DNA of 38,045 nucleotides from Byssochlamys sp. IMV 00236 (lineage: Eukaryota > Ascomycota > Eurotiomycetes > Eurotiales > Thermoascaceae). Below, one piece after another: positions 23,399-32,645 of this stretch (within the stretch, counting starts at the first letter, position 1; each line of letters begins with the position of its first letter). Location of the stretch: contig MSJH02000383.1 of assembly GCA_001931875.2 (NCBI GenBank), positions 1 to 38,045 of the forward strand. The letters are read 5' to 3'. Made by a program: the position numbers and the translations under genes. The notes beneath the pieces are model-generated. The model saw only the letters and a program-made list of their open reading frames with translations, made no database searches and was not told the DNA's origin.

Positions 23399-24252
23399 AT
23401 GAGGAAAACTCTTGTTCTATTGTTCCCAAAGAAATTTCTTGAGCAGCCGCCATGGACAACAATGCAAATGACAACAGCCAAGAAACTGTTTTCAAAGCAA
23501 GTTAGTTTTATAAAAAGCATATCTCAAATGGATCAAGCACCAGATCTACAAGGTCGACCTGAAGTAGCATTTGTGGGAAGAAGTAATGTTGGGGTAATGA
23601 CTTGACATGCGAAGCAAAGAACAAGATAGATTAAGATTAATTATAGAAATCAACCTTGATCAACAGTTTGACAAATAATTCAAAACTCGTTAAAACGTCT
23701 AGTAAACCTGTAAGGCAATAGAAAGAAACAGGTTATGTTTATTTATCGGTTCGTTAGGGACATACCCGGCTACTGAACTTCTTTAACCTCGGTAACCAAT
23801 TGACACTGGTAGACATGCCGGGTTATGGATATCGATCCAAGGCAGAGTGGGGAGATCTCATCCTAGATTATCTAAATACCCGTCGACAGTAAGGAAAGCA
23901 GGACAGGCATAAATAATTTTCTCTAATTTATGTTAGACTCAAGAGACTCTTTTTACTGATCGACCCTGTTGCAGGAATAAAGGAAACGGATAAAATGTTG
24001 ATAAAACAGTTGGATATACAAGCGGTATCCTTTCAGGTGATATTGACCAAACGAGATAAACTATCAGACGAAGAATTCCACCGTTCGAGATCATCTATAG
24101 AAGAGTATCTGGCAGAGGAATCAATCTGTTGTTACCCTCAACTTCTTGTCACAGGCAAGAAACGAAAGAGCAAGCCAGGGGATGCTGAATACATGGAGCA
24201 AGAGCTAACAAGAGTTAAATGTGCTATACTTTCTGCAGCACAACTTTTATAA
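23399..24252 (+). CDS. EngB/YihA-type GTPase, probably mitochondrial
   Basis: Bacterial EngB assists large ribosomal subunit assembly; eukaryotic copies (human GTPBP8 type) act in mitochondria. Exons 23399..23593, 23647..23709, 23758..23888 and 23937..24252 give 234 residues. The G1 loop GRSNVGKST is rebuilt across intron 1. PGHTRLLNFF and G3 DMPGYGYR (the EngB signature) follow, then G4 TKRD and a G5-like VTGKK. A basic N-terminal extension of about 40 residues before the domain suggests organelle import. Introns are 53, 48 and 48 nt. The start ATG at 23399 follows a long T-rich tract. It is tail to tail with the Gln/Glu-rich gene, 55 bp between stops. Confidence 0.92.
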
Positions 24253-24307
24253 AAGTTTGTTTTTTTCTTTCTTTTATTATGTGTAAAAAATGAGAAAGGG
24301 GAAAGTA

Positions 24308-26162
24308 TTATTTGTAAAGATTATAGGTACTTGTTCTCTTTTGTTGTTGATGAAGATGCTGGTTCGATCTATTTTGTTGTTGCATCATGGGCATGAATTG
24401 TTGTTGTTGTTGTTGCTGTTGAATAGGTGTTGACATGCTGATGGTAGGTATGGGTGAACTTTCACTACGCATCATAGTCATCCGAGGATCATAATACATG
24501 AGTGTACTAGAGGGCCTTTGCCCCATGGCATTTTGTCCTACAGGACGAAGCTTGTTGACGTTATAGTCACTTTTACTTGCTCTTGTCATCTGATGATGCT
24601 GATGATGTTGTTGCATTTGTTGAAAGTTGATATTATGTGTACCCTGTTCTGGTAACTTGCTGAGAAAACCATCAGCAAAGTTAGCCTTGGATGGATCTGG
24701 TACCTTCTTTCTATTTTTACGCGTTGCTGCCTTTTCCTCTTCCAATTGCATCATGAGATCCATTGCGGACACACTCTTGCGATTCTTTTGCTTTTGCTGC
24801 TGTTGTTGTTGTTGCTGCTGCTGTTGTTGGAGCTGCATGGCTTGTTGATATTGTTGAAATTGAGCCATTTGAGCCATCTGTTGTGCCTGTGCCATCTGCA
24901 TCATGTGTTGCATTTGCATATTATAGGCCATCTGCTGTTGTTGCTGGAGATAGGTATTATACATGTCCATTTCACTCACGGATCGGGGATAATTAGCACT
25001 AGAGGGTGTGGATATACGGAAGACAGGCTCTTCAATCAAATCGTCAGAAGGTGTCGTGCTACTCACGGTTGACCCTGGAGTATCTACGTCCAAGACAGAC
25101 ATGCGCCATTGTTCGATTGGATGTTGTTGTTGTTGTTGCTGTTGGACTTCTTGAATGACATCGCCTGTACTCCTGGCTCTTCTGTGGACACTTGGACCGC
25201 GTTCTAACTGCTTTAATGTAGACATACGTCTTTCATACATATGTTGTTCGTGTTCTATATGATGCTATTATTACCAAACACAATGCTGATAAAGAAGAGT
25301 ATTACCTTTGTGTTCTACTTTCTCGACCTTTTTCTCCTCCTCCTCCTCTTCTTCTTCTTCTTCTTCTTCTTCTTCTTCTTCATCGTCTTGTTCTTCTTCT
25401 TCTTCAGAATCCTCATCATCACTCGGTTGTATCGTGCGTTTAGGCGCTTTCCCCTTTTCTTTGTTATTGCTATTGCCTATGACAATTTCAGGAGGAGGAA
25501 TATTGATATCTAATTTGGGCGCTCCAGTACTAGTAGATGTAGTAGACAGTGGTTTCATATCCGGCTTAGGTGTCTGTGGTTGTCTATTAATGACCGTCTT
25601 TGGCTCTTGTTCTTCCCCTTCACTCTCACTTTCTTCTTCGTCCTCTTCCTCCTCCTCTTCTTCATCATCGCTCGGTACAAAACGGCGGTTATTTTTAGTT
25701 ATAGCTGAATGCATAATAACACCTAGAAAAATTAAAGTCACATGAATATCCAAGGAAAGAATTCAGAAGAAAAAAAAAAAAAAGAGACATACTTGATTTG
25801 TTATTTGATGAAATGGATGAGCTACTTGAGCTTTGAGGTCTATCGCTTGATCTTGTACGATTCATTGGAGCAGGAAGATGGTGTTGCTGTGGATACGGTT
25901 GCTGTTGTAGTTGTTGCTGTTGTGGATATAGTTGCTGTGGATACTGTGGCGAGGGCTTTGGTTGCCTTGGCATATACTTACGTCCCTTTTTGATAGATTG
26001 TGGATTCATTATTGAGTTCTTCATATCATCTGTAATATGAGATTGATGAAAGATAACACTCTTTGACCAAGGTTCTGCTTCAATTTCATCAGTATCAGGT
26101 GTCTTGATGGCTTTAGCGAGAGCGAGTCTTGACAAACTAACAGATACGTCTTCTAAAGACAT
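24308..26162 (-). CDS. Gln- and Glu-rich disordered protein, function unknown
   Basis: Three exons on the minus strand: 25793..26162, 25306..25722, 24308..25254, giving 577 residues with consistent phases. Residues 1-75 are the only ordered-looking N-terminal part (SRLALAKAIKTPDTDEIEAEPWSKSV, DDMKNSIMNPQ). Pro/Gln/Tyr-rich sequence follows. Exon 2 has two acidic blocks with long Glu runs around a PKLDINIPPPEIVIGN segment. Exon 3 contains MYERRMSTLKQLERGPSVHRRARSTG, long Gln runs near the MQMAQAQQMAQMAQFQQ segment, and a conserved-looking MDLMMQLEEEKAATRKNRKKVPDPSKANFADGFLSKLPEQ. I do not recognise a domain. The pattern resembles RNA-granule or transcription-associated scaffolds, but that is only an impression. 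Confidence 0.8.
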
Positions 26163-27009
26163 TGTTTATTTTTTGGAGGGAAAAAGAAAGAGAAAGAGAA
26201 TAATAAAGAAAAGGGGGGAAGAAAAAATGCCACAGAAGAGTTTTTGTTTAATTGTCTGAGATTAGAAATGATGAATGGTGAACAACCAAAAAAAGATGTA
26301 AAGGTTTATTTTTACTGTTATTATTTTTAGAAAAGAAAGAAAGAAAGAGAAACATATTTGCGAGCGCTATTCTCCATTTATGAAGATGTATCCGAGAGAT
26401 TGTCGATAAAATTCAAAGAGAGAAAAAAAAGCCATTGCATTCTTTTTTTATAATATTCTGTATAATGGAATATGGATAAACCATTGTTGCTCCAATTTAT
26501 CACATGAGCTTCAAGTAATCTATTCGCTTGGCACAAATAAAAAGCATACGTGTTTCATGTTTCTTTCTCTCTCTCTCTTTCTTTGTCACTTTCTGTATCC
26601 CGCGACTTTTGGTTTCCTTTTTCTTCATTTCTCCACAATCCATTAATAAGTCCGCACCCCTTCCAATGGCTCTAAACGTGGCCCTCCGATGAATATGACC
26701 AACCTCAAGTGCCGCATTACAGCTCGTATACGGCTCGTTCATGCACGCGCAAACAAAGGCAAAAAGACCCTTTTGTCTTTTAAACCTAACAAGGGGGATC
26801 TTTCCTTATTTGGAGATTCACCAAATTATGTAATTAGCACTAATTAATAGGCATTATTTTTCTTCCATGTGTCTTCCATTATGCTTTTCTTTTCTGCAAC
26901 CATGTGTGTGTAAGATAACTCTCATTCCAGTTGAAACTAGACTAAAAACGGAATGATTTTTTTTATTATAAGCTACAATACATGCGCTTTCTTTGTTTAC
27001 AACACTTTT
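26163..27009. other. 847-bp spacer, no supported gene
   Basis: Lies between the starts of the Gln/Glu-rich gene and the end of the bZIP gene. Purine-rich tracts follow the left gene's start (26190-26240, 26325-26350). A minus-strand open frame of 80 codons (26500-26742) starts in a patch that is GC-richer than its surroundings (about 26640-26755) and reads NEPYTSCNAALEVGHIHRR before turning into Lys/Arg/Glu low complexity. It may be a small gene or relic; I cannot support it as either. Confidence 0.4.
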
Positions 27010-27733
27010 TTAATTTTCATTCCATCCATTTCGTTTCATAATGTCTTCCAAATACTTTATCCTCTTTTTATATTCGGCTTCTTTAGCGTACAAACTCTTT
27101 TTCTCTGATTCCAAAACTGCATTATTCAAGATTAATTTGGCATTCTCCGCCTGCAGAGTAGCTACCCTCGTTTCGAGTTGATCCACTTTTAATAATTTCT
27201 TCAACCTTGATCTTCTTGCTGCATCTGTATTCTATAAATGAAAAAGGAGAAATTGAGAACAGATAGAGAACAAAATAATTAAGGTTTTACCTTTCTTCGT
27301 TTCAATATGTCTTCATCAACCTTACCATCCTCAGACGGTTCAGGTTCGGGTAACTTTCTGATGCCTCTCGGTTTAGGCAGTGGCCTTGACAGCTTGAACT
27401 CTTCGACGGGTTCCTTTTCTGGATGTAGCTCAACTGGTGGTTTATCATTACCGCCCCAGGAGATATTGAATACGTTATTGTCTTGTCTGTTATTTGCTTG
27501 TGCTGACGATGTGCTTGCTGAAGTCGCTGATGTTAAGTCATCGAGTGTTTGTTTTTCATAGATTAGCTTGGATAGTGAAGGACTATTGTTTATTACGTTT
27601 GCCTCTTCCGAACCAGGAATAGAAAGTGTATTGATATTGTCCCAAAGTAATTCAGGCTTTAGTTCGGCTGATTCCAAGGGTGGAAACAATTGATGTCGGC
27701 TATTCTCATTAAAATCAATATTATTGTGGTTAC

Positions 27734-27772
<39 letters not shown>

Positions 27773-27773
27773 T
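27010..27773 (-). CDS. Gcn4/CPC-type bZIP transcription factor
   Basis: Two exons on the minus strand, 27291..27773 and 27010..27231, give 234 residues. The bZIP domain is C-terminal. The basic region KRRKNTDAARRSRLKK has the Gcn4-like NTxAARRSR core (Asn, Ala-Ala, Arg contacts), followed by a leucine zipper with heptad residues from LLKVDQLETRVATLQAENAKL onward. The intron lies exactly inside the basic region between Lys and Asn. Acidic and hydrophobic segments upstream (LLWDNINTLSI, NVFNISWGG) are candidate activation regions. The N-terminus is a long Asn run produced by an ATT triplet repeat on the plus strand. By homology it would activate amino-acid biosynthesis genes under starvation, though other bZIP subfamilies share the core. 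Short upstream ORFs precede it. Confidence 0.88.
27734..27770. repeat. ATT trinucleotide repeat encoding poly-Asn
   Basis: A perfect run of ATT triplets on the plus strand lies at the extreme 5' end of the bZIP coding region. Read on the minus strand it gives AAT codons, hence about twelve Asn directly after the start Met. Its length is likely to vary between strains. Confidence 0.9.
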
Positions 27774-27800
27774 ATTAACAAAAGAACGAGAAGAGTGAAA

Positions 27801-27974
27801 TCAAGTTGGCATTATAATAAAAAACAAAAGAAGAAGAAAAAAAAAAATAAAGGAACAAAGAAGAAAAGACGAAGGCAAGGTGAGAGAGTCACGAATAAAA
27901 AAAAAAAAAGTGTCACATAATGCGTTTGTTTATTTTAATCATACATGGATATTTACACGAAAAGACAGATACAT
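27801..27974 (-). promoter_or_regulatory. cluster of short upstream ORFs before the bZIP gene
   Basis: In the 237 bp between the preceding gene's stop and the bZIP start, the minus strand has several ATGs followed quickly by stops. These are 27801-27812 (three codons), an ATG-TGA pair at 27913-27918, nine codons at 27913-27942, three codons at 27935-27946, and eleven codons at 27939-27974. Gcn4 and its fungal orthologues are known to be controlled by short upstream ORFs. Where the transcript starts is unknown, so some may not be in the leader. Confidence 0.45.
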
Positions 27975-28010
27975 AAAGATGAAGGTATACACAATGAATA
28001 AATAAATATA

Positions 28011-29674
28011 TTAATGGGCTAAACGACCAGTGTAGCTAAGCCTCTTACTTCTTCTTTCTTGTACCATCGCCAACACCCTCTTGGCTGACTCTGTTGCCTT
28101 TTCTTTTTCTGTCTTTACAGGCTCCATCGTATGTCGCTTATTGTCAGTTGACAGATAAGACAGACGCTTTCTGATATCTTCTACACTGCTATTACGCTTT
28201 AGGGATGATCTATTGTTCAATTTATCTTGAGTAATACGTGTTGATACACGAGGTTCATTGACAACAACTGGCTTCTTTAAAGACCATCTTTCTGTGCTAT
28301 CTCTCTTTTGTGCGCGATTTAGATAAGAAAGAGCAATATCTCTGTCTGTCTTGTCTTCCCTTGGGCGTGCTGTGATATCATGAACACTAGCCCTTGGACG
28401 AGCCAGATAGGTCTCTGTCTTGTACTTGTTATCTTCGCTTGTTCTTCTGGGACGGCTCACGGTATCTTCGCTTGTTCTTCTCGAACGATTCATACTATCT
28501 TCACTGATTCTTCTGGGATGAGCCAAATAGCTTTCAACGTTCATTTGAGACATTCTCCTTGTGCGACTCACATCATCTTGCTGTCTAGACGAACGACGAG
28601 CCATTCCTCTTGGTTGCTCTTCGCTTGCTCTTCTTAATGAATAGTTCTCGACCCTGGGCCTCTCCTGAGCCTCACTGTTGGTTCTCTTGGTTCGGGTCAA
28701 GTAATTATAATTTGTGACCACAGGTCGTACAATAGGCGATTTAGTTAAATCAGGCACGTTCTTTTTTATGATACCCTGATCTATATTGGGTTCATTATAG
28801 CCCTGTCTGTGATAGACAACTTCCCTGTTGCGATCCAAACATTGACTATATCGCTTAGATGGAGGAGAAGGAGGGTCATAATAGACGTCATTTGAGTGAG
28901 AGGATGAGGTTGTAGTCGAATTGCCTGAGCTTCGTGAAGGTGCCATTGATTGGCTAGTCTTTTCAAGAGTGTAACGTGGAACAGAAGGCTCACATGAGTT
29001 ACGAAAGTGCTGTAGAAGAGAACTTCTTCGTTTCATGAATGCTTCACTATCGCGTTTGAGACGTTCGTAAGCTTTAGAGTCTATCTCTTTTAGTTGATCT
29101 AAATAGACTTGTTCCATTTGTCGTTCTCTGATATATGACTGTTCAAGTGCTGATAATAGTTGACTTTTTCTATCTTCATTATTTGTATTACGTCTGGTTG
29201 ATGTCTTGAAGCTAAAAAAGTTACAGATTAATAATAATACTAATATAAAAAAGGGGAGAAAACTTTTACTCTTGAATGTTTGTCGTACGAGATGGAAATT
29301 TGATGCTACTGTTTGGTCTTGAGGATAGTAAATCGTCCATATCGTAATGACCCATAAACTCACGAAGGTCACTGTGGACAAGGTCATCAACGGTAGCGGT
29401 ATCTAATGATATTGGTTATGTTTCAACATTATTATGCAATTTTATTATTACCTTTCAAGTTCCTGAATAACTGAACACTTTCAGCATAAGGTGAAGAAGT
29501 GGCTCTATATTTATTAGGAGTTGGTGTGACTAAAGAACGGGTCAACTCGTCTAGTTGACTATCGTCAATACTGGATAAACTGATAAGTTGAGATGATTCT
29601 TCATTGAAAATATCATCTAAATCCTCTAGTTCGTTTGGATCATACGCATAAAGCGACCTCTCAAAGATGGACAT
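28011..29674 (-). CDS. disordered Arg/Ser-rich protein with RRxS repeats
   Basis: Three exons on the minus strand, 29452..29674, 29270..29402 and 28011..29211, give 518 residues. The first 118 residues are acidic and contain two similar helices (DELTRSLV, DDLVHSDLREFMGHYDMDDLLS). A coiled-coil helix spans about 132-187. From 310 to 380 there are six RRxS motifs, starting at 312, 324, 338, 352, 363 and 374, three of them followed by Glu-Asp. Each fits the basophilic kinase consensus of PKA. A related YLAxPR motif recurs near 347 and 387. The C-terminus is Lys/Arg-rich (RKRLSYL, SKRLSYTG). I do not recognise a family. A cytoskeletal or polarity scaffold regulated by phosphorylation would fit, but that is inference. 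Confidence 0.8.
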
Positions 29675-30047
29675 TTTTATATATGAAAAATATTAAAGGA
29701 AGAGAAAAAAAGGGGGATAAAAGAAAAAGAAGAAAAAAAGGAATTATTACAATAAAAAAAAATCATCTGTGCGGTGATTTAAATCATATGTAATATTACA
29801 AAAAAAGCACTGTTACAATGAAAATCATTATTGAGCTATTTTTTTTAAAATTCGAGACTCTAATGATGATTATTGTTATTGTTGTTTGAAGGAAATGTAA
29901 CTCATTTTTTTTTTTTGGGTCAATCGCAAAATAACCTCTTTGTTATTTGTATGTCAAAATAAATATGCTCTCTTTTTTTTGCGCTATTTTCATAAATTGT
30001 ATATAAATTTACTTATTTTTCCCTTTCTTTTTCTTTTTTTTCTTAAA
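29675..30047. promoter_or_regulatory. divergent promoter region, RRxS gene / copper-fist gene
   Basis: A 373-bp very AT-rich spacer with long A and T runs (for example 29756-29762, 29907-29917). No gene is seen. It would hold the promoters of both divergent genes. Confidence 0.4.
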
Positions 30048-30396
30048 ATGATTATTATTAACAATATAAAATACGCTTGTGAAAGTAAGAAGAATAAAGG
30101 AAAAGATTGAACTTTTATTAACGATTTTTAGAATGCATACAAGTAACTAAATATTTATAAATTAAAAAACAATGCATTAAGTTGTATTTTAGGGACATAG
30201 ATCATCTCGTTGTGATCATAGAGAAAGAAAATTAGTTGCAGTTAGAAAGAAAGGAAGACCGATTAGTCAATGTGATAGTTGTAGAGAGAAAAGAAAGATT
30301 AAACAGATTCATCAAAAATGTGAATGTTTGTTAAAGAAGAAATCAAGACTTACATCCACTCGTCGCATCATGTCTATCGAAGCTTTACTTGTCTAA
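30048..30396 (+). CDS. small copper-fist DNA-binding protein
   Basis: Copper-fist domains bind DNA when copper or zinc is bound, as in yeast Ace1 and Mac1. Exons 30048..30084, 30132..30142 and 30193..30396 join to 83 residues. The middle exon is only 11 nt, but it supplies exactly the missing Cys-containing turn. The joined domain reads MIIINNIKYACEKCIQGH and continues RSSRCDHRER. It contains the CxxC...CxH zinc ligands and the minor-groove KKGRP motif (KKGRPISQC), followed by a CxxCRE segment and a later Cys pair (KCEC). Known copper-fist regulators are several hundred residues and carry an activation domain with Cys clusters; here the frame ends soon after the domain. It could be a truncated gene, a minimal DNA-binding competitor, or missing a further exon I cannot see. 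Confidence 0.75.
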
Positions 30397-30535
30397 TATC
30401 AATCTCACATGCTTACATTATATACCACGCATCTCTTTTATATAAAGAGTCAATTTTTGTAAAATTACCTCAAATAAATCAATATTCTCTAATCGCGTTC
30501 ATTTCCTTACATGTAAAATGCGCTTTTTGAGCTGT

Positions 30536-30538
<3 letters not shown>

Positions 30539-30567
<29 letters not shown>
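30539..30567. repeat. AC dinucleotide microsatellite
   Basis: About fourteen uninterrupted AC units, followed by imperfect ATAC and ACAT units up to about 30588. Confidence 0.95.
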
Positions 30568-30577
<10 letters not shown>

Positions 30578-31278
30578 TACATACATATGAAGCCAGAAGC
30601 TAATTGAATACCGCAACTTATTCACTAAACTCGATTTACACGCTCATACAAAGAATAAGAAAGAAGACAGAGTATCCTGCGAGGCAGCAAATCTTTTGCT
30701 TTTAGTCTCTTTCTACACTAAGCCATTTAAAGTCAAATACCCCCTAACTCTCTTTCTCCCCATTTCTTTTTTTCCTTTTTTCCACTTCAACGTGACAACA
30801 TAGAAATATGCTCATCATACATCATCATTGTTTGTTATTTATCAGCTGTTTTTTCCTATCTTTACTTATGAATCTATTGATCCAAGACTGTCATTAAGCT
30901 TCATTTTGTACTTAAAAAAGCTTAAAATGTTCCTTGGAATGACATAAGAAAAGAGGAGAAAGGGGTAAATCGGCACAAACACACGCACACGCTTATACGC
31001 TCTAATCGGATGTTTAACTTGATAGTGCTCAGACGGACATAGGGCTAAACAAAGTAACTATATAGCCATGTTCTCGCCTATTAACAGAGTTTCCTGTTGA
31101 AGGAAAAGGATGAGTTAATAGGATTATGTATCCATAATTGATATAGTTCAATTAATACTGATTTATTGTTAATATCTGCATTGACATCACGCTGTAATAC
31201 ATATTACTTTAAATGTTAGTACGTATGCATAGATCCTCACTATTTCCCTCTGAATAGCTGCGCTTATTTTCTCCAATA

Positions 31279-31670
31279 TCACCAGTAAACGTTTTTATTA
31301 TCTGCCTGTTGCTGAACAAGTAGCCTCGTATTTCTCTGTGACGATATATTTTGAAGTTGTAAATCACAAGTAGAGTGCAAAATTGATATAGTTTTTGATA
31401 AAACTCTTAATTGAGGCGCCATTGTTTGCGTTATTTTGCATGGGATCATAAGCAGGTTGTTCTCTGTTTTTATCTTTTGTTTTGTGCTTGCCATACAAAT
31501 CCCAGGTCTAAATCTGTTAAATGCGTTGATATATTACTGTACTGGCCATGCTTGCCGTCTACTTTTGTGGACACGCATATCATTCAAATTATATCCAGTT
31601 GACCTAAACATGTCACTAGATTGTACAAAGCGTACCAAAGCAAATGTATCTGAATCGATGTAAACAATGT
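31279..31670 (-). pseudogene. stop-interrupted coding remnant, family unknown
   Basis: The minus strand gives IDSDTFALVRFVQSSDMF, continues with STGYNLNDMRVHKSRRQAW, meets a TAA, then reads on in the same frame through about 95 more codons to a final stop. The residue mix and the single interruption suggest a formerly coding sequence. I cannot name the family. Because a nuclease relic occurs elsewhere in the window, a mobile-element origin is plausible but unproven. Confidence 0.25.
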
Positions 31671-32645
31671 GACCAGTTAAGCCGAGTCCAAATAATTCCT
31701 TGGCTTAAGGACAAAGACCTTTTGTCCAATTGATGAAATACACTCGTCTCAGTAACAACTTTTCTTTGTCATAATAAAATGCTACATACAGAGCGTATGT
31801 AACAAATCTACTGCCCTTAACTAATAAAAAGCGCTCAGTGCCTTTAATAAGCGTTAACATGACTCCGTGAACGAGTCTTTTAGAAATTATTCATACATAG
31901 AGATATCGCTTGATTACCTTGAGACGTCAGTTTACATCGTGTCGACTGTTGAGAACGTATCAAAAATTACTATAAATTCAAGTATCAAACAATAAAAAAG
32001 AGGTGATCAACAAACAAAAGACCAAATCCTGTACATGAAATATGGTCAACAAGACTACAGTAGTGCAAGATCACTATTGTGTCCCTTTTTATATCGTGAC
32101 AAAGGTTTATGTGGTTGAACAAAACCTTGGCCCAAGTGGTTAAAGTAAATGCAAGAAAAGCTTCCATTTGTACTAAATCCTTGCAAACTAAATCATTAGA
32201 ATTTTGAATATCCCAACTTTACAGTTCTTTCTCTTTGAAAAGTTAAGAAGCAGCTAGTGGTACTAAAAGCCATAGTGGTGAATGTGAGCAATCTTTCGTG
32301 TTTAGAAGATTGTAAGCTTTTTTACTCATCAATCGTCATAGTAAACACGGTCTGTCCCCATTGCTTTCAAATTATTGTAAGTAAGAGTACCCATTCTCTT
32401 GTAAGTGTACAATATTGATTTTCACTGTGTCCTAAAAACATTTTCTAATAGTCTGCTTTCAGGTATGAGCAAACAAACACTTTACATTTGAACAAATTTA
32501 AAGGCCGTTTAAATGCTTGTGAATTAAGCAAAGCAGCAAGTCACGCCGACGTCACAATATTTTTTTCAGAATCTACGCGTTTTTTATCACTTCATTGTCG
32601 TCCTTTCCCTTTCTCTTTATTCAAAAATAAGACTGATTTCAAAAA

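Larger units (their letters stand above)
30397..32645. other. 2.2-kb gene-poor stretch with possible relics
   Basis: No intact gene is supported. The stretch holds a dinucleotide AC repeat (30539-30567). On the minus strand, a coding-looking but stop-interrupted region lies at about 31279-31670, and another open frame at 31985-32167. Base composition is uneven and introns cannot be placed. It resembles decayed insertion sequence rather than an active gene. Confidence 0.45.

Noticed and set aside
25308..25745. Poly-Ser plus-strand frame of 145 codons
   Set aside because: It is the reverse reading of the Glu runs of the Gln/Glu-rich gene on the other strand.
30539..30590. CRISPR-like or telomere-like repeat
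   Set aside because: It is a simple AC microsatellite with no spacers and no telomeric unit.
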